Of a DNA stretch of 32,135 nt, positions 16,215-24,418 are shown piece after piece. A model generated the notes under the pieces. That model did not search any database. It had not been told where the DNA came from and worked only from the letters and a program-made list of their open reading frames with translations. Source of the stretch: Roseiarcus sp049514155. Its GTDB lineage: Bacteria > Pseudomonadota > Alphaproteobacteria > Rhizobiales > Beijerinckiaceae. Numbering within the stretch: position 1 is the stretch's first letter; every line of letters begins with the position of its first letter. The translations under genes were made by a program, and so were the position numbers. The stretch lies in contig NZ_JBEKVH010000027.1 in assembly GCF_049514155.1 (NCBI RefSeq), positions 1 to 32,135 on the forward strand. Reading direction: 5' to 3'.

Positions 16215-18467
16215 ATGGCCAAAACCCTCGCTCCTCCGCCGCCGCCCCCGCCGGCGGCGGCGATCGACGTTCCGCTGCGCGAGGCGCTCGAAGAGCGCTA
16301 TCTCGCCTATGCGCTCTCGACCATCACCGGCCGCGCGCTGCCGGACGCGCGCGACGGGCTGAAGCCCGTCCATCGCCGCATCCTCTACGGCATGCACATC
16401 CTCAAGCTCGATCCCGGCACGGCGTTCAAGAAATGCGCCAAGATCGTCGGCGACGTGATGGGTTCGTTCCATCCCCACGGCGACCAGGCGATCTATGAAG
16501 CGCTGGTGCGCCTCGCCCAGGATTTCGCCTCGCGCTATCCGCTGATCGACGGGCAGGGCAATTTCGGCAACATCGACGGCGACGGCGCCGCCGCCTATCG
16601 CTACACCGAAGCGCGCATGACCGACGTCGCGCGCCTGCTGCTCGAAGGCGTCGACGAAGAAGCGGTCGATTGGCGCGACAATTATTCCGGCGACACGAAG
16701 GAGCCGATCGTCCTGCCGTCGGCGATCCCCAACCTGCTCGCCAACGGCGCGCAGGGCATCGCGGTCGGCATGGCGACCTCGATCCCGCCGCACAACGTCG
16801 CCGAGCTCTGCGACGCGGCGCTCTATCTGATCGCCCACCCGAAGGCCGAGACGGAGGCGCTGCTCAGCTTCGCGCCAGGACCGGACTTTCCGACCGGGGG
16901 GATCGTCATCGACGATCCGGCGTCGATCGCCGAGACCTACCGCACCGGCCGCGGCGGCTTCCGCCTGCGCGCCCGTTGGGAGCGTGAGGACGCCACGCGC
17001 GGCGGCTGGGTCGTGGTCGTCACCGAGATTCCCTACGGCGTGCAGAAGTCGCGGCTGATCGAGCAGCTCGCGACGCTGCTCAGCGAGCGCAAAGCCCATC
17101 TGCTCGGCGACGTCCGCGACGAATCGACCGAGGACGTGCGCGTCGTGCTCGAGCCGAAGAGCCGCACGATCGACCCGGCGATGATGATGGAGCAGCTTTA
17201 CAAACTCAGCGAGCTCGAGACGCGCATTCCGGTCAATCTCAACGTGCTGGTCGACGGCGTGACGCCGCGCGTCGTCGGTTTCGGCGACGCGCTGCAGCAA
17301 TGGCTCGACCACCGCCGCGCCGTCCTCAAGCGCCGCTCCGCCCATCGCCTCGCCGCAATCGACCGCCGGCTCGAGCTGCTGGCGGGGATGATCATCGTCT
17401 TCCTCAACCTCGACGAGGTCATCCGCATCGTGCGCGAGGACGACGAGCCGAAGGCGGCGCTGATGGCGCGCTTCGCGCTCACCGAGACCCAGGCCAATTA
17501 CATCCTCGACACCCGCCTGCGTTCGCTGCGGCGGCTCGAGGAGATGGCGCTGCGCAAGGAGCGGAAGGATCTGGAGGCGGAGAAGGGCTCGATCGAGACG
17601 CTGCTCGCCAGCGAAAAGAAGCAATGGCAGGCGGTCGCCTACGAGATCCGCGACGTCAGAAAGAAATTCGGGCCGGACACCAAGCTCGGCAAGCGGCGCA
17701 CCACCTTCGAGACGCCTAAAGAGATCGAGATCGAACTCGCCGAGGCGCTGATCGAGCGCGAGCCGGTGACGATCCTCATTTCGCAGAAGGGCTGGATCCG
17801 CGCGCTGAAGGGCCACGTCGCCGATCTCGCCGGCGCGACCTTCAAGGGCGAGGACGCATTGATGACCTCGTTCTTCACCGAGACGACGTCGAAGATCCTG
17901 GTGCTGGCGACGGACGGCAAGGCCTTCACCCTCGACGCCGCCAAGCTGCCGGGCGGCCGCGGCGCCGGCGAGCCGATCCGGCTGATGGCCGACCTCGACG
18001 AGACAGCCGACATCGTCGCGGCGTGGCCCTACGCCGCCGGCGAGAAGCTGTTGATCGCCACCACCGATGGTCGCGGCTTCGTCGTCGGCCAGGACGACAT
18101 GCTGTCGGCGACCCGCAAGGGCAGGGCGGTGATGAATGTCGACGCGCCGGCGGAGGTCAAGCTGGTCACGGCCGCCGCCGGCGACCACGTCGCGACGATC
18201 GGCGAAAACCGCAAGCTGCTCGTCTTCCCGCTCAACCAGGTGCCGGAAATGGCGCGCGGCAAGGGCGTCCGGCTGCAGCGCTACAAGGACGGCGGCATTT
18301 CCGACGCGCGCGTGTTCAAGCTCGCCGACGGCATGACTTGGCGCGATTCGGCGGAGCGCACGTTCACCGTCTCCAAGTCCGAGCTCAAGGACTGGATCGG
18401 CACGCGCGCCGAGGCGGGCCGCCTGCCGCCCAAGGGGTTCAACAAGTCGAACCGCTTCGAGGGTTGA
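16215..18467 (+). CDS. parC: DNA topoisomerase IV subunit A
   Basis: The DNA-cutting subunit of topoisomerase IV, which separates replicated chromosomes together with ParE (not in this window). It has 750 residues, the family length. The winged-helix/tower domains include DARDGLKPVHRRILYGM, and Tyr130 in YRYTEARMTD is the residue that attacks DNA. The C-terminal part (about 500-750) is the degenerate beta-pinwheel of ParC, without the GyrA box, which separates it from GyrA. The region that contacts quinolones reads HPHGDQAIYEAL: Gln91 is at the place of E. coli Ser80, while Glu95 (E. coli Glu84) is kept. The N-terminus starts with a proline run (residues 7-13). A 700-codon open frame antisense to it is a shadow. 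Confidence 0.95.
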   Translation: MAKTLAPPPPPPPAAAIDVPLREALEERYLAYALSTITGRALPDARDGLKPVHRRILYGMHILKLDPGTAFKKCAKIVGDVMGSFHPHGDQAIYEALVRLAQDFASRYPLIDGQGNFGNIDGDGAAAYRYTEARMTDVARLLLEGVDEEAVDWRDNYSGDTKEPIVLPSAIPNLLANGAQGIAVGMATSIPPHNVAELCDAALYLIAHPKAETEALLSFAPGPDFPTGGIVIDDPASIAETYRTGRGGFRLRARWEREDATRGGWVVVVTEIPYGVQKSRLIEQLATLLSERKAHLLGDVRDESTEDVRVVLEPKSRTIDPAMMMEQLYKLSELETRIPVNLNVLVDGVTPRVVGFGDALQQWLDHRRAVLKRRSAHRLAAIDRRLELLAGMIIVFLNLDEVIRIVREDDEPKAALMARFALTETQANYILDTRLRSLRRLEEMALRKERKDLEAEKGSIETLLASEKKQWQAVAYEIRDVRKKFGPDTKLGKRRTTFETPKEIEIELAEALIEREPVTILISQKGWIRALKGHVADLAGATFKGEDALMTSFFTETTSKILVLATDGKAFTLDAAKLPGGRGAGEPIRLMADLDETADIVAAWPYAAGEKLLIATTDGRGFVVGQDDMLSATRKGRAVMNVDAPAEVKLVTAAAGDHVATIGENRKLLVFPLNQVPEMARGKGVRLQRYKDGGISDARVFKLADGMTWRDSAERTFTVSKSELKDWIGTRAEAGRLPPKGFNKSNRFEG

Positions 18468-18496
18468 GGCCGTTGTCGCAACGCCAGCCGCCTGTC

Positions 18497-18531
18497 TTGC
18501 CTTTCAGCCTCAGTACGGGTATATGCCCGTA
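18497..18531 (+). promoter_or_regulatory. MarR promoter with overlapping 18-bp palindromic operator
   Basis: TTGCCT (18497-18502), a 17-nt spacer and TATATG (18520-18525) form a good promoter. The -10 box lies in the middle of TACGGGTATATGCCCGTA (18514-18531), an inverted repeat matching at 16 of 18 positions, the usual size of a MarR-family site. A repressor bound here would block polymerase. The predicted start of transcription is about 18532, where an in-frame ATG lies. That the downstream MarR protein binds it is inferred. Confidence 0.6.
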
Positions 18532-18936
18532 ATGGCTGCGACGACTCTCTGCTATTGCGCCGCTCTGCGCGCTGCGACGCGCAAGACGACCGCTATGTAC
18601 GACGAGGCGCTCGCCCCGGCGGGGATCGGCCTCGCCCAATTCAGCCTGCTGCGCAAGATCGAGCGCGGCGGCAGGCTGTCGCTGTCCGAGCTCGCGCGGC
18701 TCGCCTCGCTCGACCGCTCGACCGTCGGCCGCAACATCAAGGTTTTGCGGCGAATGGGGTTGATCGAGGTCGGCCCCAGCGACGACCATCGTGAGGCGAC
18801 GGTGACGCTTGCCGAGGGCGGCCGCGTCGTGCTGCGCAACGGCGCGCCGCTGTGGCAAGCGGCGCAGGACCGGATCGAGGCGGCGCTTGGCGAAGGCGGC
18901 GCGAACCGGCTCAGGGCGCTGCTCGCCGCTTTGTGA
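18532..18936 (+). CDS. MarR-family transcriptional regulator
   Basis: A winged-helix MarR protein of 134 residues (137 if the ATG at 18523 is used). After an N-terminal dimerisation helix with two Cys (LCYCAALRAATRK), the DNA-binding part reads LSLSELARLASLDRSTVGRN, then LRRMGLIEVGPSDDHREATV with the wing. The ATG at 18532 is preferred because 18523 lies inside the -10 box and operator, and the predicted transcript begins at 18532; there is no Shine-Dalgarno for either. The regulator probably represses itself and the MFS gene that follows after 78 nt. The N-terminal cysteine pair (about residues 8 and 10) might sense oxidants or electrophiles; that is speculation from their presence only. Ligand unknown. 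Confidence 0.9.
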   Translation: MAATTLCYCAALRAATRKTTAMYDEALAPAGIGLAQFSLLRKIERGGRLSLSELARLASLDRSTVGRNIKVLRRMGLIEVGPSDDHREATVTLAEGGRVVLRNGAPLWQAAQDRIEAALGEGGANRLRALLAAL

Positions 18937-19014
18937 ACTTTGCTTTCGAAGTTGGCCCGGTGGCCGCATCGCCCGGACCCCGCGAGGCGTTCGGCGCAAG
19001 AGAAGGGCAGACCC

Positions 19015-20304
19015 ATGATCTCGAACCGCCTGGCGGCCTTTCTCGCGATGCGGCGCGTTCATTACGGCTGGGCGGTGCTCGGCGCGACCTTCCTCGTCAT
19101 GCTGGCGACCGCGGGCGCGATGGGCGCCTCCGGCGTCATCATCGCTCCGCTCGAGGCCGAGTTCGGCTGGTCGAACGCCGACATTTCCTCCGCGATGGCG
19201 GTCCGGCTCGCGCTCTACGGCCTGGTCGGGCCATTCGCCGCCGCGCTGATCAACCGCATCGGCGCGCGCGCCGTCGTCGGCGCAGCGGTGTCGCTGATCG
19301 CGATCGGCGTCGCCGGCACGGCGTCGATGCGCCATCTCTGGCAGCTCGAACTGTTCTGGGGCGTGATCGTCGGGCTCGGCTCCGGCATGACCGCGCTGGT
19401 GCTCGGCGCGACGGTGGCGACGCGTTGGTTCTCGGCCCGCCGCGGCCTCGCCGTCGGCCTGCTGACCGCCAGCAACGCCACCGGTCAGCTCGTGTTCCTG
19501 CCCTTGCTCGCCGGGGTCTCCGGGCACTGGGGCTGGCGGGCGGCGCTGGCTGTGGTCGTCGCCATTCTCGTCGTCGCGCTCGCTTTCGCGCTGGCGCTGT
19601 TGCGCGACCGGCCGGCCGACGTCGGCCTGCCGCCGTACGGCGAACACGCCATCGTCCCGGCGCCGAAGACAAATGCGGGCTTCGCCTCGCTCGTCTCCGC
19701 GCCGCTCGTCGCTTTGCGCGATGGCGCGAAGAACCGAGTCTTCTGGGTGCTGTTCGCGACCTTCTTCATCTGCGGTCTCAGCACCAACGGCCTGATCCAG
19801 ACCCACTGGATCACCTTGTGCGGCGACTTCGGCGTGGCGCCGGTCGGCGCGGCGAGCATCCTGGCGATGATCGGCGTGTTCGACTTCTTCGGCACGATCC
19901 TATCGGGCTGGCTCTCCGACCGCTACGACAACCGCTGGTTGTTGTTCTTCTATTACGGCCTGCGCGGCCTGTCGCTGATCTATCTGCCCTTTACCGACTT
20001 CTCGGTCGTCAGCCTGTCGCTGTTCGCGGTGTTCTACGGCCTCGACTGGGTCGCGACGGTCCCCCCGACCGTGCGGCTCGCGGCCGACGCCTTCGGGCCA
20101 GAGCGCGCCAACGTGACCTTCGGCTGGATCTTCGCCGCCCACCAGCTCGGCGCGGCTACCGCCGCCTTTGGCGCCGGGGCTGCGCGCACGGAGCTCGCGA
20201 GCTACCTGCCGGCGGTCTATGTCGCCGGAACCGCCTGCCTGATCGCATCGGCCTTGGTGATGACGCTCGCCCAGCCGCGCCGCCGGGAAGCCGCGCTGGC
20301 GTGA
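19015..20304 (+). CDS. MFS transporter, substrate unknown
   Basis: A major facilitator superfamily transporter of 429 residues with about 12 hydrophobic helices in two halves split by a polar loop (around residues 200-225, RDRPADVGLPPYGEH). FGWSNADISSAMAVRLALYG near helix 1-2 and GWLSDRYDNRW between helices 8 and 9 resemble the oxalate/formate-antiporter and monocarboxylate-type MFS groups, in which substrates are often small organic anions. The ATG at 19015 has AGAAGGG upstream and begins just before the first helix; an upstream ATG at 18940 adds a charged tail with no family support. It is 78 nt after the MarR gene and likely co-regulated with it, as an export or uptake system induced by the regulator's ligand. 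Its 3' end faces the GFA gene. Confidence 0.88.
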   Translation: MISNRLAAFLAMRRVHYGWAVLGATFLVMLATAGAMGASGVIIAPLEAEFGWSNADISSAMAVRLALYGLVGPFAAALINRIGARAVVGAAVSLIAIGVAGTASMRHLWQLELFWGVIVGLGSGMTALVLGATVATRWFSARRGLAVGLLTASNATGQLVFLPLLAGVSGHWGWRAALAVVVAILVVALAFALALLRDRPADVGLPPYGEHAIVPAPKTNAGFASLVSAPLVALRDGAKNRVFWVLFATFFICGLSTNGLIQTHWITLCGDFGVAPVGAASILAMIGVFDFFGTILSGWLSDRYDNRWLLFFYYGLRGLSLIYLPFTDFSVVSLSLFAVFYGLDWVATVPPTVRLAADAFGPERANVTFGWIFAAHQLGAATAAFGAGAARTELASYLPAVYVAGTACLIASALVMTLAQPRRREAALA

Positions 20305-20329
20305 GCGGCGCCGGCCGTCCGCTCGTGGT

Positions 20330-20800
20330 TCAGCCTGCCAGCGCCGCTTTGCGTCGCGCTAGGCTCTCGGGCGGCCACAGCGCGCGCGAGTCGTAATATT
20401 CTTCGAAGGCGGGGACGCCCTCGGGCAGGACGACCCAAGGCAGCTTCGAGCGGGTGTAGATGTGGACGTCGGGCGGGGCGGCGGCAGGCTCGTCGAGCGT
20501 CCCGACCCTGACGAAGCTCAGCGCGTCGCGCCCGCCGTAATGGCTCCAGAGCGCGGTCTGGCAGTCCGGGCAGCGGTGGATGACATGCGGCCTGCCGCTG
20601 TCGGTCGGGACGGGGATGGCGATCGTAGTCCCTGACAGGATCTCGACCCGCGACGTCTCGATCAGCGCGTTGATGACGAAGGCGCTGCCGGTCTGCCGTT
20701 GGCAGTCCTTGCAATGGCAGCAATGAACGAACATCGGCCGTGCGGCGAGCCGGTAGCGCAAACCGCCGCAGGCGCAGCCGCCGCTCAGAGAAACGGTCAT
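20330..20800 (-). CDS. GFA-family zinc protein (glutathione-dependent formaldehyde-activating fold)
   Basis: A 156-residue member of the GFA/CENP-V family, named for the enzyme thought to join formaldehyde to glutathione; most members have no proven activity. The zinc ligands are visible: CAC at residues 9-11, CCHCKDCQRQTGS (27-39) and HRCPDCQTALWSHYGG further on. The chosen ATG at 20800 begins MTVSLSGGC, the usual short lead before the first Cys, with GGAGG about 12 nt upstream. It follows erpA by 62 nt on the same strand and may be co-transcribed with it. Given the neighbouring soxBD genes (which release formaldehyde equivalents) a role in formaldehyde handling is possible but unproven, and the genes are 7 kb apart. 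Confidence 0.88.
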   Translation of the reverse strand: MTVSLSGGCACGGLRYRLAARPMFVHCCHCKDCQRQTGSAFVINALIETSRVEILSGTTIAIPVPTDSGRPHVIHRCPDCQTALWSHYGGRDALSFVRVGTLDEPAAAPPDVHIYTRSKLPWVVLPEGVPAFEEYYDSRALWPPESLARRKAALAG

Positions 20801-20862
20801 GACGGTCAGATCCTCCCGCCGCGAGCATGGCGCGGCGGCGGCGGCGGCGCAAGCGCCGGCGT

Positions 20863-21213
20863 TCAGATCGAGAAGCTCACCCCGCAACCGCAGGAGGCGA
20901 CCGCATTGGGGTTCTTGACCTTGAACGCTTGGCCCATCAGGTCGTCGACGAAATCGAGCTCCGAGCCGCGCATCATTTCGAGCGACGCCGAATCGACGAC
21001 CACGCTGACCCCATCGCGCGACGCGACGAAATCGTCGGCGGCGCGGGTGGCGTCGATCTCGAAGGCGTATTGGAAGCCCGAACAACCGCCGCCCTTGACC
21101 GAAATGCGCAGGGCGGCGCCAGGATCGGCGGCGAGCACCTTCTGCAGCCGGCGCGCCGCGGCGGCGCTGATCGACAGGGGAGCCGTTTCGGCGGCTGAGG
21201 CGGCGTCGCTCAT
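20863..21213 (-). CDS. erpA: Iron-sulfur cluster insertion protein
   Basis: An A-type iron-sulfur carrier of 116 residues that delivers clusters to target proteins. The three cluster-binding cysteines are present: Cys44 in GGGCSGFQYAF and Cys108/Cys110 in NAVASCGCGVSF. The start at 21213 (MSDAASA) has GGAAGGACCC upstream and gives the usual length; the longer open frame upstream is antisense to dgt. It is divergent from dgt, a linkage seen in many Rhizobiales. Whether it should be called erpA or iscA cannot be settled from the sequence alone, but the C-terminal type and gene neighbourhood favour erpA. Confidence 0.93.
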   Translation of the reverse strand: MSDAASAAETAPLSISAAAARRLQKVLAADPGAALRISVKGGGCSGFQYAFEIDATRAADDFVASRDGVSVVVDSASLEMMRGSELDFVDDLMGQAFKVKNPNAVASCGCGVSFSI

Positions 21214-21255
21214 GGGTCCTTCCTGGGGCAGACAATCGACGGCAGGGTCGCTATG

Positions 21256-21283
21256 AACATAGGCGCGGCCGGGCGAAGCGCAA
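21256..21283 (-). promoter_or_regulatory. Possible erpA promoter
   Basis: On the minus strand TTGCGC (21283-21278) is followed after 16 nt by TATGTT (21261-21256), about 43 nt upstream of erpA. It lies in the erpA-dgt divergent gap and overlaps the more upstream of the two possible dgt starts. Tentative. Confidence 0.3.
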
Positions 21284-21297
21284 TGCGGGGGGTGAGA

Positions 21298-22503
21298 ATG
21301 GCGGGCGACCCAGGGAACGGCCGGGCGCCTTACGCCGCCGATCCCGCCCGCTCGCCAGGCCGCCTCCACCGCGAGCCGTCGTCGCCGACCCGCGACGATT
21401 TCCAGCGCGATCGCGACCGCATCATCCACTCGACCGCCTTCCGCCGCCTCGCCCACAAGACCCAGGTGTTCGTCTATCACGAGGGCGACCATTTCCGCTC
21501 GCGCCTCACCCATACGATCGAGGTCGCCCAGCTCGCGCGCGCGCTCGCCAAGGCGCTCAGGCTCGACGAAGAGCTGACCGAAGCGGTGGCGCTCGGCCAC
21601 GATCTCGGCCACACGCCGTTCGGCCACACCGGCGAGGACGCGCTCGACGCCTGCATGGAAGCGTACGGCGGCTTCGACCACAACAGCCACGGCCTGCGCC
21701 TCGTCACCGAGCTCGAGCGCCGCTACGCCGATTTCGACGGCCTCAACCTGACCCAGGAGACGCTCGAGGGATTGGTCAAGCACAACGGCCCGCTGGTCGA
21801 CGCCGAAGGACGGCCGCTCGAACGTTGGCGCGCCCGCGGCGTTCCCGCCGCGATCCTCGCCTATGATCGCCTGCAGAGCCTTCGTCTCGGCCAATACGCC
21901 AGCCTCGAGGCGCAGGCGGCGGCGATCGCCGACGACATCGCTTATGACGCCCACGACATCGACGACGGCCTGCGCGCCGGCCTGTTCGACCTCGACGCAA
22001 TCCGCGCTGTTCCTTTCGTCGCCGTGCTGCTCGACGAAATCGAGCGCCTGCATCCCGGCCTCGAGCGGCCACGCGTCATCCACGAGCTGACGCGCCGCGT
22101 CATCACCCGCTTCATCGAGGATGTCATCGCCGAGAGCGGCGCCCGCATCGCCGCCGCGGGCGCGACCAGCCTCGAGGATGTGCAGCGAGCCGGCAGGACG
22201 CTCGTCGGGTTTTCGCCGGCGATCGCCGCGGCCGACCGCGACATCAAGACGTTTCTGTTCGCCAACATGTATCGCCATCCGCAAGTGACGCGGGTGCGCG
22301 AGCGCGCCGACGCGGTGGTGCGGGGCCTGTTTTCCGCCTATGTCGCCGACCCCGCGGCGATGCCGCCCGATTGGGCGGCCAAGGCCGGCGCGACCGCAGG
22401 CGAGCGGGCGCACGCCGCCGCCGATTACATCGCCGGCATGACCGACCGCTTCGCGCTGAACGAATATCGCCGGCTTTTTGACCCCACTGCGAACTTGCGA
22501 TAA
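21298..22503 (+). CDS. dgt: Deoxyguanosinetriphosphate triphosphohydrolase-like protein
   Basis: An HD-domain dNTP triphosphohydrolase that removes triphosphate from deoxynucleotides. From the ATG at 21298 it has 401 residues; an ATG at 21253 would add 15. I prefer 21298 for its GGGGGGTGAGA ribosome-binding site and because it leaves room for divergent promoters. The metal-binding HD motif is intact: FRSRLTHTIEVAQLAR, then ALGHDLGHTPFGHTGE, and later IADDIAYDAHDIDDGL. RDRDRIIHSTAFRRLAHKTQ near the start is the family signature of the alphaproteobacterial type. argS follows after 32 nt, the standard dgt-argS order in Rhizobiales. Confidence 0.93.
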   Translation: MAGDPGNGRAPYAADPARSPGRLHREPSSPTRDDFQRDRDRIIHSTAFRRLAHKTQVFVYHEGDHFRSRLTHTIEVAQLARALAKALRLDEELTEAVALGHDLGHTPFGHTGEDALDACMEAYGGFDHNSHGLRLVTELERRYADFDGLNLTQETLEGLVKHNGPLVDAEGRPLERWRARGVPAAILAYDRLQSLRLGQYASLEAQAAAIADDIAYDAHDIDDGLRAGLFDLDAIRAVPFVAVLLDEIERLHPGLERPRVIHELTRRVITRFIEDVIAESGARIAAAGATSLEDVQRAGRTLVGFSPAIAAADRDIKTFLFANMYRHPQVTRVRERADAVVRGLFSAYVADPAAMPPDWAAKAGATAGERAHAAADYIAGMTDRFALNEYRRLFDPTANLR

Positions 22504-22535
22504 AGCCGCGCCGACTTCGATCTCGGGCCCAATTC

Positions 22536-24308
22536 ATGAATATTTTCGAGGATTTCCAGGCCCGAGTGGGCGCCGCGCTCAAAAGTCTGGCGGCGGCGGG
22601 GCGGGCGCCTGCAAATCTCGACCTCTCGCGCTTCGTCGTCGAGCCGCCGCGCGAGGCGGCGCACGGCGACCTGTCGACCAACGCGGCGATGGTCTACGCG
22701 CGCGAAGCCAAGGCGGCCGGCGGCAATCCGCGCGCCTTGGCCGAAGCGCTGGCCGAGGTCCTCAGAAAGACGCCCGACGTCGAGGCGATCGAAGTCGCGG
22801 GCCCCGGCTTCATCAACATTCGCCTCGCGCTCGCGACCTACGCGCGGGTGCTCGTCGCCATTCTTGAGCGCGGCGTCGATTTCGGCCGTGCGGCGAAGCC
22901 GGCCGCTGGCAAGGTCAACGTCGAATATGTCAGCGCCAATCCGACCGGGCCGATGCACGTCGGCCATGCGCGCGGCGCGGTGTTCGGCGACGCGCTCGCC
23001 AATCTGCTCGCCTTCGCCGGCTATGAAGTGACGCGCGAGTATTATGTCAACGACGCCGGCGCGCAGGTCGACGTCCTCGCGCGGTCCGCCTTCTTGCGCT
23101 ATCGCGAGGCGCTCGGCGAGGCGGTGACGATCCCCGAAGGCTTTTATCCCGGCGACTATCTCAAGCCGCTCGGCGCCGCGCTCGCAGCCGAATTCGGCGC
23201 TTCGCTGCGCGACAGGCCGGAGGCCGAGTGGCTGCCGGCGGTGCGGGCGCGCGCGATCGCGGCGATGATGACGATGATCAGGGCCGATCTCGCCGCGCTC
23301 AACATCGTCCACGAAGTCTTCTCGTCCGAGCGCGCGCTGACCGGCGCCGACGGCGGCGGGGACCAGGTGCGCGCCGCGATCGAGGAATTGAGGGGGCGCG
23401 GCATCGTCTATGTCGGCCGACTGCCGCCGCCCAAGGGTCAGCCGTCGGAGGATTGGGAAGATCGCGAGCAGACGCTGTTCCGCTCGACCGATTTCGGCGA
23501 CGACGTCGATCGGCCGCTGATCAAGTCGGACGGCGGCTACACCTATTTCGCCAGCGACATCGCCTATCACAAGTCGAAGATCGACCGCGGCTTCCTCACG
23601 CTGATCGACGTTTGGGGCGCCGATCACGGCGGCTACGTCAAACGCATGCAGGCGGCGGTCGCCGCGCTCTCGGGCGGCAAGGCCAATCTCGACGTGAAGC
23701 TATGCCAGCTCGTGCGCCTGATGCGGGCCGGCGAGCCGGTGAAGATGTCGAAGCGCTCCGGAGAATTCGTCACGCTGCGGGAAGTCGTCGACGAGGTCGG
23801 CGCCGATCCGGCGCGATTCATCATGTTGATGCGCAAGAACGACGCGCCGCTCGACTTCGACCTCGCCAAGGTGATCGAGCAGAGCCAAGATAATCCGGTC
23901 TTTTATGTGCAATACGCGCACGCCCGCGCGCGCAGCGTCCTACGCCAGGCGCACGCGACCTTTCCCGCCCTCGATCTCGCGCCTAAGACATTGTCCGGAG
24001 CCGATTTCAGCCTGCTCTCGGACGAGGGCGAGCGCGGCCTGATGCGCTCGCTCGCCCAGTATCCGCGCGTCGTCATCCAGGCCGCAGAAGCCCACGAACC
24101 CCACCGGATCGCCTTTTATGCACATGATTTAGCGACCCTGTTCCATTCGCACTGGAACCGCGGCAAGGATTCGCCACATTTACGCTTCGTTAATGAGGGT
24201 AATGCAAGTTTAACCAATGCGCGCATAGGTCTGGTGACGGCGACCGCCTTTGTTTTGGCTTCGGCGTTGACTATCCTAGGCGTGAGCGCGCCCGAGGAAA
24301 TGCGCTAG
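22536..24308 (+). CDS. argS: Arginine--tRNA ligase
   Basis: Class I aminoacyl-tRNA synthetase that charges tRNA-Arg. It has 590 residues. The N-terminal add-1 domain (about 1-115) is followed by the catalytic core with SANPTGPMHVGHARGAVFGD, which contains the HIGH-type motif HVGH, and KMSKRSGEFVTLREVVDEVG (the KMSKS loop, stated here as a separate motif). The C-terminal anticodon-binding helices end at the TAG at 24306. Length and order fit the family. The gene lies between dgt and the SPOR gene, with 110 nt before the next start. The last 150 nt are noticeably richer in A and T, with more rare codons than the rest. Confidence 0.96.
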   Translation: MNIFEDFQARVGAALKSLAAAGRAPANLDLSRFVVEPPREAAHGDLSTNAAMVYAREAKAAGGNPRALAEALAEVLRKTPDVEAIEVAGPGFINIRLALATYARVLVAILERGVDFGRAAKPAAGKVNVEYVSANPTGPMHVGHARGAVFGDALANLLAFAGYEVTREYYVNDAGAQVDVLARSAFLRYREALGEAVTIPEGFYPGDYLKPLGAALAAEFGASLRDRPEAEWLPAVRARAIAAMMTMIRADLAALNIVHEVFSSERALTGADGGGDQVRAAIEELRGRGIVYVGRLPPPKGQPSEDWEDREQTLFRSTDFGDDVDRPLIKSDGGYTYFASDIAYHKSKIDRGFLTLIDVWGADHGGYVKRMQAAVAALSGGKANLDVKLCQLVRLMRAGEPVKMSKRSGEFVTLREVVDEVGADPARFIMLMRKNDAPLDFDLAKVIEQSQDNPVFYVQYAHARARSVLRQAHATFPALDLAPKTLSGADFSLLSDEGERGLMRSLAQYPRVVIQAAEAHEPHRIAFYAHDLATLFHSHWNRGKDSPHLRFVNEGNASLTNARIGLVTATAFVLASALTILGVSAPEEMR

Positions 24309-24418
24309 AGCGGCCTATCGCGGTCGCTCGGCGCGCCCCGGACGCGAGGGGGGAAGCGCGAGGAACGTTGGCGGTGTCGACGTCCTGAGCGCCAGCCACC
24401 CCTCAAGCGAGGCCAGTC

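Noticed and set aside
16086..18188. A 700-codon open frame antisense to parC
   Set aside because: Same codon-bias artefact; no domain and no ribosome-binding site, and parC is intact on the other strand.
21214..22413. Long upstream extension of the erpA frame
   Set aside because: It is antisense to dgt and unlike any ErpA protein; the start at 21213 has a good ribosome-binding site.
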